64,000 bases of DNA, from assembly GCA_930367215.1 (NCBI GenBank), contig OV884056.1, positions 88,175,285-88,239,284 of the forward strand, written 5' to 3'. This DNA comes from Pollenia angustigena (taxonomy: Eukaryota; Arthropoda; Insecta; Diptera; Polleniidae). Of the stretch, positions 10,477 through 20,075 are shown one piece after another; position 1 is the first letter of the stretch; each line of letters begins with the position of its first letter. The position numbers and the translations under genes are program-made. Below the pieces are notes generated by a model, which saw only the letters and a list, made by a program, of their open reading frames with translations, was not told where the DNA came from and searched no databases.

Positions 10477-13290
10477 ATGAAATTCGATGAGCTAAAAGTT
10501 GAACAGCTGAAGAAAGAGTTGGGCAAGTTGGATCTGCCTACTGCTGGAAATAAAGCTGAGCTGCAGAAAAGATTAATCGATGAATTTAAGCGACGCAATA
10601 TTGACATCGCAACTTATGAATTTGAAGAAAAAGAAGAAATAGAAGTTGCTACCCGTGCAGTCACAAGCAACATGGATATTGGTACAATGTTTGCTGCTAT
10701 GATGGAGAAAATGGAAAAAATGGAAGAAAATTCTAGAAAAATGGAGGAAATGGTAAAAGAAAATTCGGCTGTAACCTCTAGAAAAATGGAAGAAAATTCA
10801 AAAGCTATCGTAGAAAATGCAAGCACCATCTTAGCCGAAATTCAAGAAAATTCTAAAGTGACAAACGAGAAACTTCAGACTACTAATGAAAAACTTGAGA
10901 AGCTTCAAGAGATTTCTACTGTTATAAACGAAAGAGTAGACGATATGGAAATAGAATTGTCTGATGTAAAAACACAAGTCACTGATGTAAAAACTCAAGT
11001 CACTAATGTGAAAACACAAGTCACGGTTTTTGATGGAAAACTTCATCATCTGGAAGAAAGAGTAAATAGTCTTCAGTGCCAAGAGGGAGTGGTGCGAGTT
11101 TTTCCAGAAGTCTCGAATAGAATAAGAGCTCCAAGTTTTGACGGCAGCTCACCATTGAATGTGTTTAAGTTCCAGTTTGACACAGTCGCCAATAAAAATG
11201 CTTGGAACAATGAAGAAAAAGCCATAGAGCTGATTCTGGCTTTAAGAGGAACTGCGGCTGAAATTCTAGAAAGTGTACCAGTAAGTTGCAGAAATAATTA
11301 TGATGACATTATGGTAACACTGCAACGCAAGTATGGTGGTGAACGTAGAAAAGAAATATTCAGAATGGAATTACGGGGTAGAGTACAAAAGCCAAACGAG
11401 ACGCTACAGGATTTCGCATTAGAGATTGAGCGCTTGGTGCAGCTTACTTATCCAGGTGAAAGTCATCCATTGCTGGATCATTTTAAGATCGATTCATTTG
11501 TAAACGGTATACGGGATGCTGATGTAAAACTAGCGGCATGTGCATCACAGAAGCCATCATTTGCAGAAACGGTATCATTTGCCCTAGCACAAGAAACCGC
11601 AAGGATAATTTCAAGGCCACAAACGTATATGGTTCGGAAACTTGATTTTGCTGCTGAAGAAGGAAGAGATATTTTAAAGGAAATGAGAAGCATTAAGGAG
11701 GCAGTTTTGCGAGCTTTGAGCGAGAAACAAGGTAAAAACAAGGCAAAATGCTATAATTGTGGTAAGATTGGCCACATTCAGCGAAACTGCAAAGCACCCA
11801 AACAACGATCGAGATCTGCTTCGTCGCAAAGGAACAAACGAAGAGCAAGTCAACAATCATCACGGGAGCCACCGCTAAAGCTGAGAAGAGCTAGCAGTGC
11901 AGAGGAAACTGAAGATCTTACGATCAATTTAGTAGTGAAAACAAGTAACAGAAATATTACGACCTGTGGTTACATAAATGGTGAAATCCGCATTTTGACT
12001 ATCGACACTGGTGCAGGACATTCCATTATAAGAGCTGATTTGATAAAGGGAGCTGTCGAGCCGCTAAGTGGTGTAAACTTGCGAACAGCTACGGGAGAGC
12101 CTGTTATTGTCTATGGCAAAGCAAGAGTGGAAATAAGAATGGCCGATATGATAGTTTTTGATGAGTTTATTGTGGCTGAAATTATGGACGAGGTCATAAT
12201 TGGAGCAGATTTTATGATTCGTCAAGGCATTAGTCTAGACATGGGACGACAAATTATGAATTGGTATGGTCTAGAAGTACCCCTTAACGTTGGGAATGAA
12301 AGTGAAGCTCTTGTAAGACAGCTAGTCACTAGTGATCATAAGAAATTGTCATCTCGAAGAGGCGATGAAAAACGTGGGAAAGCAAGCACATATTCAAGAC
12401 AGCCCAGTAAACATAAAAGCAAGCACTGTACAGAGTCTAACAACAAGAAACGCATAAATGAGATTCGCTTATTAGATGTGGAACCCAGCGAAGACTGGTC
12501 AACGGCGCAGAAAAGTGACCCCATATTAGCGCAAATTATGAAGGCTAAGAAAGAAGGTGAAAAGCCGACTCATGAAGAAATTAGATTGGAGGGTCCACTA
12601 ATGAAGGCGTATTGGGCGCAGTGGAGTAGTCTGCGGATGATAAATGGTTGCCTATACCGTACATGGGAAAGTACTGATGGCAAAACGGTTAAAAACCTTA
12701 TTGTAGTACCGACTTCTAAAGTATGTGAAGTTGTGAAGAAATTCCACGAAGGTACTGGTGGTGGGCATCTAAGCGTTACGAAAACCATAAAGAAGTTAAA
12801 AGCAAGCTACTATTGGATCGGTTGCAAGCAAGCCGTGATTGATTGCGTAATTACATGCCCACAGTGCGTTGCAGACAGTGGTCTAATTGGAGAAAGTAGA
12901 AATCCGGTCCAGCAGTACAACTTTGGTGAACTATCCGTACCAGCGAATAATAATGACTCTACACAAGAGCAGAAAAACGAGTTAAGACGAAGGCGTGTTA
13001 ATTCATCAAATGACCAGATGAAAGCCAGAAACAATGGAGTGGCAAATTCGGAAGGCTTCAAAGAAGGCCAGCTGGTTTTACTTTTTAATCCGCAACGGAA
13101 GAAAGGACTATCTTCAAAGCTGCAGACTCATTGGGATGGCCCATATAAAGTAATAAAGAAATTGAATGACGTGGTGTATCGGATCCAGAAATATAAGAGC
13201 CCAAGATCAAAAATGAAAGTGGTACATCTAGAACGACTAGCCCATTATGGAAAAGGAGAATCTGAGCCTATTCGGGACGAACAGGCTTAA
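10477..13290 (+). CDS. Gag-protease-integrase(partial) polyprotein, RT-deleted, 937 aa
   Basis: One uninterrupted frame. Order of parts: a SAP-like helix-loop-helix at residues ~5-38 (LKVEQLKKELGKLDLPTAGN); a long coiled coil ~70-200 containing three VKTQVT heptad-like copies; a retrotransposon Gag core ~215-390; a CCHC zinc knuckle ~425-438 (CYNCGKIGHIQRNC); an aspartic protease with active-site DTGA at ~510; then a jump to a segment ending the RNase H/tether region (ASTYSRQP). The integrase HHCC zinc domain follows at ~757-796 (HEGTGGGH, CPQC), then the C-terminal GPY/F-type domain (HWDGPYKV, ~885-893) and RSKMKVVHLERL. All RT motifs, RNase H and the integrase DDE core are missing, and both gaps are in frame. 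The start is chosen as the first ATG after an A-rich leader. A full Ty3/gypsy polyprotein would be roughly 1,300-1,500 aa. Confidence 0.93.
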   Translation: MKFDELKVEQLKKELGKLDLPTAGNKAELQKRLIDEFKRRNIDIATYEFEEKEEIEVATRAVTSNMDIGTMFAAMMEKMEKMEENSRKMEEMVKENSAVTSRKMEENSKAIVENASTILAEIQENSKVTNEKLQTTNEKLEKLQEISTVINERVDDMEIELSDVKTQVTDVKTQVTNVKTQVTVFDGKLHHLEERVNSLQCQEGVVRVFPEVSNRIRAPSFDGSSPLNVFKFQFDTVANKNAWNNEEKAIELILALRGTAAEILESVPVSCRNNYDDIMVTLQRKYGGERRKEIFRMELRGRVQKPNETLQDFALEIERLVQLTYPGESHPLLDHFKIDSFVNGIRDADVKLAACASQKPSFAETVSFALAQETARIISRPQTYMVRKLDFAAEEGRDILKEMRSIKEAVLRALSEKQGKNKAKCYNCGKIGHIQRNCKAPKQRSRSASSQRNKRRASQQSSREPPLKLRRASSAEETEDLTINLVVKTSNRNITTCGYINGEIRILTIDTGAGHSIIRADLIKGAVEPLSGVNLRTATGEPVIVYGKARVEIRMADMIVFDEFIVAEIMDEVIIGADFMIRQGISLDMGRQIMNWYGLEVPLNVGNESEALVRQLVTSDHKKLSSRRGDEKRGKASTYSRQPSKHKSKHCTESNNKKRINEIRLLDVEPSEDWSTAQKSDPILAQIMKAKKEGEKPTHEEIRLEGPLMKAYWAQWSSLRMINGCLYRTWESTDGKTVKNLIVVPTSKVCEVVKKFHEGTGGGHLSVTKTIKKLKASYYWIGCKQAVIDCVITCPQCVADSGLIGESRNPVQQYNFGELSVPANNNDSTQEQKNELRRRRVNSSNDQMKARNNGVANSEGFKEGQLVLLFNPQRKKGLSSKLQTHWDGPYKVIKKLNDVVYRIQKYKSPRSKMKVVHLERLAHYGKGESEPIRDEQA

Positions 13291-13301
13291 GTGGAGGGCA
13301 G
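13291..13301 (+). other. Polypurine tract
   Basis: GTGGAGGGCAG lies immediately before the 3' LTR, directly after the ORF stop. It is purine-rich and in the expected position for plus-strand priming. Confidence 0.7.
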
Positions 13302-13742
13302 TGTTACGAAAGTTAAATTATCTTAGAATTATTTATAGTTATAGTTATAAGTTATCTTGTAAGTTATAGTTTTATGTTACTTAAAATTGTCATGTATAAT
13401 TTTCAACACAACTGTTATTTTAAAAATAATTCCTATATAAATTTCCCAGTAATTTCTAGAAATGGTTATAGAACATAATAAATAGTTTTTACGGGAAGGT
13501 TCAGGAAAAATCTAGAAATAATTATGAAATATAAAAAGGGGTGACTCATGTAAAATTAGTTTAGTTTGTTTTCAAAAACGGTTCTGTTCGTAACTAACAA
13601 TTGTGAACAAAATAATTAATTTCAATAAAGTTTGTAAAGTTGAATAAGTGCGTGTATTTATTTTTATTTGCAATTAAAAGAACTCAACGGTTTATTATAA
13701 AGGGAGTAAACCGAACGCGTTTATTAAAGGAAAAACGTAACA
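13302..13742 (+). repeat. 3' LTR (441 bp)
   Basis: It reads the same as the 5' LTR over its full length. It ends at CGTAACA and is followed by the ATAC target duplication. Confidence 0.95.
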
Positions 13743-13875
13743 ATACATTGTACCTACTACTACTACTACTGTACTTTTTGCTTCTATGGAAATTGTGTGT
13801 ACCTACATAAGTATGTGTGTTTAGTTTCATTTAAATTTTTTTTTTCTTGTACTACATAGTTAATGCTGAATAAAT
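13743..13875. repeat. Right arm (outer part) of the inverted repeat at 6568-6775
   Basis: ACATTGTAC, AGTTTCATTTAAATTT, TTCTTGTACTACATAGTTAA and TGCTGAATAA are the inverse of the left arm. The inner part of this arm is 9895-9954. The LTR element separates the two parts. Confidence 0.7.
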
Positions 13876-14286
13876 ACTTGAGTAATGATTGTTTCATTTC
13901 TGGCTCTTTCGTTTGTATTTTTTGTTTCTTTACCAAACAATCATTTGCGCTCAGAACACTTAGAATCTGTATAAAAAAAACGAAGGTAACGATTGTATAA
14001 ATAACAAAGCACGATGTGCGTTATTTGAATGACTGCAAACCAGCAGCGAATATTTGCGGTTGCGCGAGTTTGACTGTATGACCGTAAGCGTGTGTATTTG
14101 TTGTCGTTAATTAAATGCGATTTTTTTTCAATTGCAAAAAGCTATTCTCTGGTCCATATCAGATGTGCTTGTATATCAAAGATTCAGGGATGCCAACTTA
14201 ACAATTTACAAAAGTGAAAATTTTATATAGCGAAAATAAAGGGATGTTAACTTAGTAAATATTGGAAATTTTCGCTTCTATTTCTT
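13876..14286. other. Intergenic or intronic AT-rich DNA
   Basis: This would be the intron downstream of the transporter exon at 14289-14419. I find no further transporter exon on the minus strand here, and no element boundary. Confidence 0.4.
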
Positions 14287-14288
14287 AC

Positions 14289-14419
14289 CTTGGATCGGCG
14301 ATTTCGCTTATAAAAATGGGCACCACTACATTATTTCCACCACCTGTCATGCCGCCAAAAAATCTGGCCAAATACAGGTAAACATAAGTTTTGGAAAAAT
14401 ATATCAAAATCCAGGCACT
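14289..14419 (-). CDS. Tret1-like sugar transporter, internal exon (downstream)
   Basis: The minus-strand exon is bounded by TTCTTCTTACAG before 14419 and by the donor CCAAG/GTAAG at 14288. It is 131 nt, starts in phase 0 and ends after two bases of a codon. It reads SAWILIYFSKTYVYLYLARF, then FGGMTGGGNNVVVPIFISEIADP: a transmembrane helix followed by the loop with P-x-x-x-SE(I)ADP typical of MFS sugar/trehalose transporters of the Tret1 group. The protein would be a 12-helix plasma-membrane facilitator. The exon is intact and splice sites are canonical. The following exons are not recognisable within the window, perhaps because the next intron has been enlarged by transposons. Confidence 0.85.
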
Positions 14420-14853
14420 CTGTAAGAAGAAGATAAAATTCAAATACACAAATTTAATCTGAAGTTTAAGGCCCGTTTTCACAACTTACCGATAGCTAAA
14501 GGTTAGGATGATCATCCTTCATTTAAATTATCGCTCACTTTACATGGAAAAATTCTTCAAAATTGTTCACCAATTAAAGCATTAATCAAAAATAAAATCA
14601 GTTTTAATTAGTAAATTAAACGTTTTATCAAGTGAAATAAAATTTAATTGATACTCTTAATTTGTTAGCATATGCAAATTTAATAATTTTTTTTTATTAG
14701 TATCACAAATTTTTAAATTGACATCAATTTTTATTTGTTCTCTGTGTAGGTTTAGCCAAAATTTTAATAATGGAATACTTTTTATACGGCCTTTAAACTC
14801 CTACTTTTAGCTATTGTTAAGTTATGAAAACGGGCATTAAGGTTTCAACTTAC
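14420..14853 (-). other. Intron of the transporter gene, enlarged by a MITE
   Basis: Donor ATG/GTAAGT at 14853 and acceptor TTACAG at 14420 give a 434-nt intron. Removing the MITE at 14470-14836 and one TTAA copy leaves 63 nt, the usual size of a short fly intron. Confidence 0.85.
14470..14836. mobile_element. MITE in the transporter intron, flanked by TTAA
   Basis: Terminal inverted repeats GCCCGTTTTCACAACTTA and its partner TAAGTTATGAAAACGGGC bound 367 bp of AT-rich DNA. TTAA is present on both sides (14466-14469 and 14837-14840). A TTAA duplication suggests piggyBac-like movement, but TAA/TTA (PIF-like) cannot be excluded. No transposase is encoded. Confidence 0.85.
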
Positions 14854-15083
14854 CATATATGGCAGGGCAATTAAATACATACACCATTTCCTACCAATAC
14901 GATTTAACAGCAAACCAAATACAATATTTCCTGTGAACGAGCCCAAACCGAACAGGGAACCAATCCATGAAGCCTGTTCGACGGTTACACGAAAATTTGT
15001 AGGTGAATCGTAGGACTGCAGCATAAGCAACGTTGGTGAAATCCAACCGATTGCAATGCCATGGGCAAAAGTTAACAGTTGTG
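14854..15083 (-). CDS. Tret1-like sugar transporter, internal exon (upstream)
   Basis: The exon begins after an acceptor ending CGTTAG at 15084 and ends at the donor ATG/GTAAGT. It is 230 nt; its first two bases complete a split codon, and its end is in phase 0, matching the next exon. It reads QLLTFAHGIAIGWISPTLLM (helix 1), then the extracellular stretch QSYDSPTNFRVTVEQASWIG, helix 2 (SLFGLGSFTGNIVFGLLL) and the conserved MFS loop NRIGRKW. The family is Tret1-like facilitated trehalose/sugar transporters, as seen in tandem expansions in flies. The 5' exon with the start codon should lie to the right but is not recognised. Confidence 0.88.
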
Positions 15084-15429
15084 CTAACGAAATTGAATGA
15101 AGAGTTTAGAATAATGTGTTAAAAAATTGGAATATTAATCACCCCTATTATGAAAGTCGACATCGACACAAGTCGACGGCACCTGAACATTAATGGTATT
15201 TTCTGAGTCGTTGTTGACAATAATCGATTACTTTTGACAGTCAAGTGATATTTTCTAAGGCGATTTTAAGTCGACGTCGAGTAGTATTGTGCCCGTTTTA
15301 GTCGACAGGAAATTTTGCGACGACTCATATGAAAGTTAAAGAAATTTTAAATGAAATGTTCACATATTTATTGAATACGTTTGAAATAAAAAATGCAAAT
15401 TTAAAAGAAGTTATGGGCACAAATTTTAA

Positions 15430-15990
15430 TAGTAAATTTAACGCGAAAATTCGGAAACATTTGCAAAAATATCGAAAATTTGCGAACATTTTTAATATAT
15501 AACGAAAGCCCTAAAACTATAAGAAATGGCAAAAATTTTGCTAAAATTGAAAAATTAGCGGAAATTCGCAAAAAATTGCTAACAGCTACATGATAGCAAA
15601 GTCTTATATTTATTGCAAATCGTTAAAGCTGTAAAGAATCAGAAAACTTTTAGGAAAAAGTCGCTGCTATCGCGAGCATGGCTAAAATAAGCAAAAATTG
15701 CAAACTTTTATACAAACCCTTAAATTGGTTTGAAATCGCTAAATTGGCGAAAAAACAAAATGCAAAAACAGCGAAAATTCTCGAAAGGAATGGCAAAAAT
15801 TCGGTGAAAATTGCTAAATTAACGAAAATTCGCAAAAATTTGCTAACAGCGGCATGAAAGAAAAGTCTTAAATGTATTTATTAATAAACGTTAAAGCTAT
15901 AAAGAATCAAAAAACTTACAGTAAAAATATCTTTTATCAAAAACATGCCAAAAATTCGCGAAAAAAATTCAAAAATGGAAACAAACTCTA
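15430..15990. repeat. Tandem repeat of ~264 bp, GCGAAAATTCGC type
   Basis: Two units share ATTCGCAAAAATTGCTAACAG-like text, AAAGTCTTA, CGTTAAAGCTGTAAAGAATC and many AAAATTCG motifs. The same family occurs at 51530-52080 and, inverted, at 62560-62995. Confidence 0.75.
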
Positions 15991-16176
15991 CACTTTATTT
16001 TAAAAAGCTAAATCAGATAAAAAAATATGTCGGAATATAACATAAATAGTCTGTGTTCATACGGCTCTTGTCTTATTGACATGATTGCTACTTTATAGGC
16101 GAGAGGGACGAGGGGAAAAGAAACGAGTACACAGATGCATGTACTGTAGAGCGACTCACCAAAATAAGTGCTCGAT

Positions 16177-17955
16177 GTACCCTCCTAAAAATGAACCTTG
16201 GACTTTTTTAAGATGACATTTTGAATATTTCGGCTCCAGCTTTGACCTCTCGTGAGCTGGACCAGTTTGAAAAAGGGTATATTTTTGCATGTTTTGTTAA
16301 TTTAAGAACCTGTTTCCTTACCAACATATACAAATTGGGTATCGTAAGAAAGGTTTTTTTAAGGCGCGAGTTACGATTATTTATAAGAGGAGGCTAAAAA
16401 AAAAACACAACTGATCACTTTTATGGTTATTAAACAACTAATCTTTTATTTCTTTAAATTATTAAATTAAACTTATTGATTAAAGATAAAAGTGATTATT
16501 CATTAAACACAAAAATTCTTAATAACTAAATACAGAAGTGTTTTATTGCTAAATATAAAAGTGTGTTACAAAAAATGATTACCTTGTATTTTAATTTCCT
16601 AATAATTTTGTCTGTAAAGTGTTTTATTTCTTATTACCTAAATTTAAGTGTGTTACAAAAAATGTTTATTCTTTATTTAATTTACCTAATAATTAATATA
16701 AAAGTGTGTTACAAAAAATGCTTATTCTGTATTTAATTTTCCTAATAATTTTGTCTGGGTGGTTTTGTTGGTGCTGTTGATGTTGTGGGTGATTCCATAA
16801 CTCGCGTCCAACTGTGTATACAATTTGTCTAAGGACGATCATCCATGTCCTTTTTTTTTAATTTTCTGTAAAAAAACGGTTTTTGAATTTTTTGTTCGGG
16901 GTTGTTGGTAATAAAAGTGCCAAATTAACATATTTTAATCTTCAGTCGATTTAATTAAACACGTGTCTCAGCTTTTTTTGAAAATCGTGCTAGTTCGCGT
17001 TTTGACAAAAATGCAACGGTGTGGCAACCATTCGTTTAAAATAGGGCAATATGGGTATCAAATTTTATCTTTTGCCAAGTATATCATCTTTGTATGTAAA
17101 TAGTTTAGATTTTTGCAAATTAGATGCATTTTATACGGTGCTCTGGAATATATATAAATGCAATTTTGTAGTAACTCTAATATGATACCGGATTTAGTTT
17201 CTAGATCATGTATGGATGAAAATAGGACTAAAGAAAGAAAAAAAGAAATGATCCACGACTTTTTGGCGGCATATTTTTTCGCAAGTTAAAAAAAACTTCA
17301 AGTCGTGGATCATTTCTTTTTTTCATTCTTTAGTCCTATTTTCATCCATACATGATCTAGAAACTAAATCCGGTATCATATTAGAGTTACTACAAAATTG
17401 CATTTATATATATTCCAGAGCACCGTATAAAATGCATCTAATTTGCAAAAATCTAAACTATTTACATACAAAGATGATATACTTGCCAAAAGACAAAATT
17501 TGATACCCATATTGCCCTATTTTAAACGAAGGGCTGCCACCCCATTGCATTTTTGTCAAAACGCGAACTAGCACGATTTTCAAAAAAAGCTGAGACACGT
17601 ATTTAATTAAATCGACTAAAGATTAAAATATGTTAATTTGGCACTTTTATTACAAACAACCCCGAACAAAAAATTCAAAAACCGTTTTTTTTACAGAAAA
17701 TCCTTAAAAAAAAGGACATGGATGATCGTCCTTGGACAAATTGTATACACAGTTGGACGCGCCTTAAAAAATCTTTCTTACGATACCCAGTTTGTATATG
17801 TTAGTAAGGAAACAGATTCTTAAATTAACAAAACATGCAAAAATAGACCCTTTTTCAAACTGGTCCAGCTCACGAGAGGTCAAAGCTGGAGCCGAAATAT
17901 TCAAAATGTCATCTTAAAAAAGTCTAAGGTACATTTTTAGGAGGGTACATAGAGC
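16177..17955. repeat. Giant palindrome (foldback), arms ~660 bp
   Basis: Left arm 16177-16368 plus 16803-17270 pairs with right arm 17290-17955. Shared blocks include CTCGTGAGCTGGACCAGTTT, GTCGATTTAATTAAA and AGTCCTATTTTCATCCATAC (each with its inverse on the other side). The loop near 17270-17290 is about 30-50 bp. The left arm carries a 434-bp insertion that the right arm lacks. No coding sequence. Arms are similar but not identical, so it is probably not an assembly mirror. Confidence 0.9.
16369..16802. mobile_element. 434-bp insertion in the left palindrome arm
   Basis: The left arm reads GGCGCG, insert, CGCGTCC, while the right arm has uninterrupted GGACGCGCC. CGCG is thus duplicated on both sides, and the insert has short AGTTA/TAACT ends. 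Inside are three copies of AAGTGTGTTACAAAAAATG at ~90- and ~50-bp spacing. The type is unknown. Confidence 0.75.
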
Positions 17956-18544
17956 ACACATTTTGCTTCCATACAACTTGAGTCGCTCTAATGTACTGTC
18001 TTTACGTTTTGCTTTTTCATTCGTTGTTTAATTTTGTTATTGTTTTCAATATCAAAAAAGCACATGTCGTCAACATGACATGAATCATTTGAACGCCAAT
18101 TCATGTTCAAAGAAGAAAAAGGAAGAATCTTGTCAATAAGACATGAGCCGTATGAACTCAGACATAGCGTTAAAAAGTGAGTGAAGAACAAAAATAAAAA
18201 AAAAAAACAAATAACTAGTCGACTTCGACACAACATTCTTATAAAATACCAAATTAACGTCGAAGTGATGTAGTCGTCGCCTTGATGTGACAACAATTAA
18301 AAATTAATGTCGACGTCGACAACGCCTTACATAATAGGGGTGAATATTTTACTTTTTAATTGGAGGTTTTTAACTTTATATTGAATGCGCTTGACTTATT
18401 AACAATATAGAGAGATTCATTAAAAGTTTAATACTGTAAAAAACAGTCTCATTATAGACTTTTTATTGAAAAGGTAAAAAGGGTTGGTTTGGATTTTCAC
18501 ATATACAATTTTACGTCATATATTTTTATCCAAACAAGCGTCTT

Positions 18545-18757
18545 CCACTTCAGTCAAAAATCCTAAAGCCCATAATTAAAACGTCGGCAGTAACTTCAAA
18601 TTCTCTCTCAAATCTTTCTTTTTCTTTTATTCTTATTTTTCTTTCTTTACAAAATGTGTGGAATTTAATGAAAGTATGGTAACATTGTTAAGAGAATAAG
18701 TGTCTATATGTGAGAACTTTAGAAAAAGCGTCCTCAAAATGAATGATGAAACAGAAT
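18545..18757 (+). repeat. Intact copy of a local duplication (empty sites for three insertions)
   Basis: CTAAAGCCCATAATTAAAAC, CTTATTTTTCTTTCTTTAC, GAATGAAAG-type sequence, GAGAATAAGTGTCTATATG and GCGTCCTCAAAAT appear here without interruption over about 200 bp. The same blocks recur from 18945 to about 30425 with three elements inserted between them. Confidence 0.85.
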
Positions 18758-18759
18758 TA

Positions 18760-18943
18760 AAGGCTCAGTTAGCCGGGAGTAACAGTAACTTAACCTTACC
18801 GTAAAAAAGTAAGACCAATCTTATTCTTAAAGATTGAGACGTAGCATCTTACTGCTAACTATAATCGTTCTAATTGCTTTACCTACAACAAAATGAAGCA
18901 TATGATTTGCAAAGTTACTGTTACACCCGGCTAAGTGAGCCTT
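18760..18943. mobile_element. MITE, ~184 bp, long TIRs
   Basis: AAGGCTCAGTTAGCCGGG and its inverse CCCGGCTAAGTGAGCCTT enclose ~150 bp. The inverted repeats extend over GAGTAACAGTAACT/AGTTACTGTTAC. The target duplication is unclear (TTAA on the left, TTAC on the right). Confidence 0.8.
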
Positions 18944-19108
18944 ACGTCTTCAACTCCAGGCAAAAATTCTAAAGCCCATAATCAAAACGTCGGCAGTAAC
19001 TTAAAATTCTCTCTCATTTCTTTCTTTTTCTTTTGTTCCTTTGTTCTTATTTTTCTTTCTTTACCTTACAGCCACACGTTCAAATTGTTCTTGATAGTCT
19101 TTTATATA

Positions 19109-19870
19109 TGGGCAAATCCTGCGTGACGAACGCTACATTCGTACGCGTTTTCTGATTGAAATATAAACATTTTTTGGTCTTTTAAAAGAGATAGCTTCAA
19201 CTTATATATGTATAGTGTTTAGTGACATTAATATGTACTTACGAATGGCATATGTCATAATTTCTTAGCAAGTATTTGTTGCGAAATAATTGATCATAAA
19301 GCTTTGTGACGCACGCTACAAAAAGTGGAAGTAACTTCAAAGGTTGAAGTGCGTTTTCCTAATTTTTAGCGAATTTGGCATGATAAGGTATACAAAATCT
19401 AATTCCTAAAAGAAAGATGACTATAAGAGAATTCTAAACGCGCTTAATCGCAGCCAAATAAATGTTGTGATTTTTTGACAAAAGCCGTGAACCCTTTGTG
19501 ACGCACGCTACATAACGCACGCTACAGTTTTTCCAGTAGTATTTTATTATTATATTTTATTTATTTTAACAAATCAAATTATATTTTATATGAATTGCAT
19601 TTCTTAAACTAATTTCTTAACTAATGAATGTCAACTTTTTTTTAACGAAATTTTAAGCACAAAAATCACCTAAAATAATGCTAAATTCACGTATAACATT
19701 GAGAAATCAGCAGTGGCGTAGGATTTGGTAACAATTATTGCATTAATGATCATTGAAATACATATTTTTTAATATAAAAATGAAATTGAACATCTAGTCT
19801 TATATTTCATTAAAAAAAAAAAATCATTTGAAAAATTTTTGGTTGGTGGACTGTTTCTGGGATTTGCCCA
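19109..19870. mobile_element. MITE of 762 bp with TA/TATA duplication
   Basis: TGGGCAAATCC and GGATTTGCCCA are the termini. TATA lies on both sides. H element copy B has uninterrupted ACATATACTG at this position, an empty site. The interior repeats GTGACGCACGCTACA three times. A TA-type duplication suggests the Tc1/mariner group. Confidence 0.85.
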
Positions 19871-20075
19871 TATACTGTTTGTCAAAATTTCCAAAAATTG
19901 ATAGTTGTGACGTAGGCTGCATTCAATTTTTGAGCAATTTACTTTCAAGATGCCATCAAAAAAAAAAAAAAAATTATAAAGAGAAACGAAAAATTTGCTC
20001 ACTAACCTTGAAATCAGCTGTTTTCTTGAACGTAAATTGAAACACTCACTGGCAAGAGAATTTTAATGGCCAGTT

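Larger units (their letters stand above)
9955..13742 (+). mobile_element. Ty3/gypsy-type LTR retrotransposon, non-autonomous, young
   Basis: Two 441-bp LTRs (9955-10395 and 13302-13742) that read as identical enclose a primer-binding site, one open ORF and a polypurine tract. The LTRs begin TGTTACG and end CGTAACA. The 4-bp duplication ATAC flanks the element (9951-9954 and 13743-13746). Identical LTRs, an intact target duplication and an open ORF mean recent insertion. The internal region is only 2.9 kb because the ORF lacks reverse transcriptase, RNase H and the integrase core, so movement must depend on enzymes supplied by a relative. Confidence 0.95.
16049..18163. mobile_element. Middle TIR element nested in 15140-18342
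   Basis: GTCTGTGTTCATACGGCTC at the left returns inverted at the right (GAGCCGTATGAACTCAGAC), followed inward on both sides by TGTCTTATTGACA. The termini resemble the family of the MITE at 20466-20862 (ATGTTCAYACG). Confidence 0.75.
15140..18342. mobile_element. Outer TIR element with nested foldbacks, 3.2 kb
   Basis: CACCCCTATTATG at 15140-15152 returns inverted as CATAATAGGGGTG at 18330-18342. Both ends carry several GTCGAC motifs just inside, and AAT lies outside both ends. The interior holds a ~264-bp tandem repeat (15430-15990), a second TIR element (16049-18163) and a giant palindrome (16177-17955). No transposase is recognised. Confidence 0.75.

Noticed and set aside
10377..13061. Several minus-strand ORFs of 60-87 codons across the LTR element
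   Set aside because: They are antisense shadows of the 937-codon polyprotein, with no motifs of their own.
16177..17955. Palindrome as a pure assembly artefact
   Set aside because: The arms differ at a number of bases and one arm carries a 434-bp insertion with its own duplicated target, which a mirrored assembly would not give.
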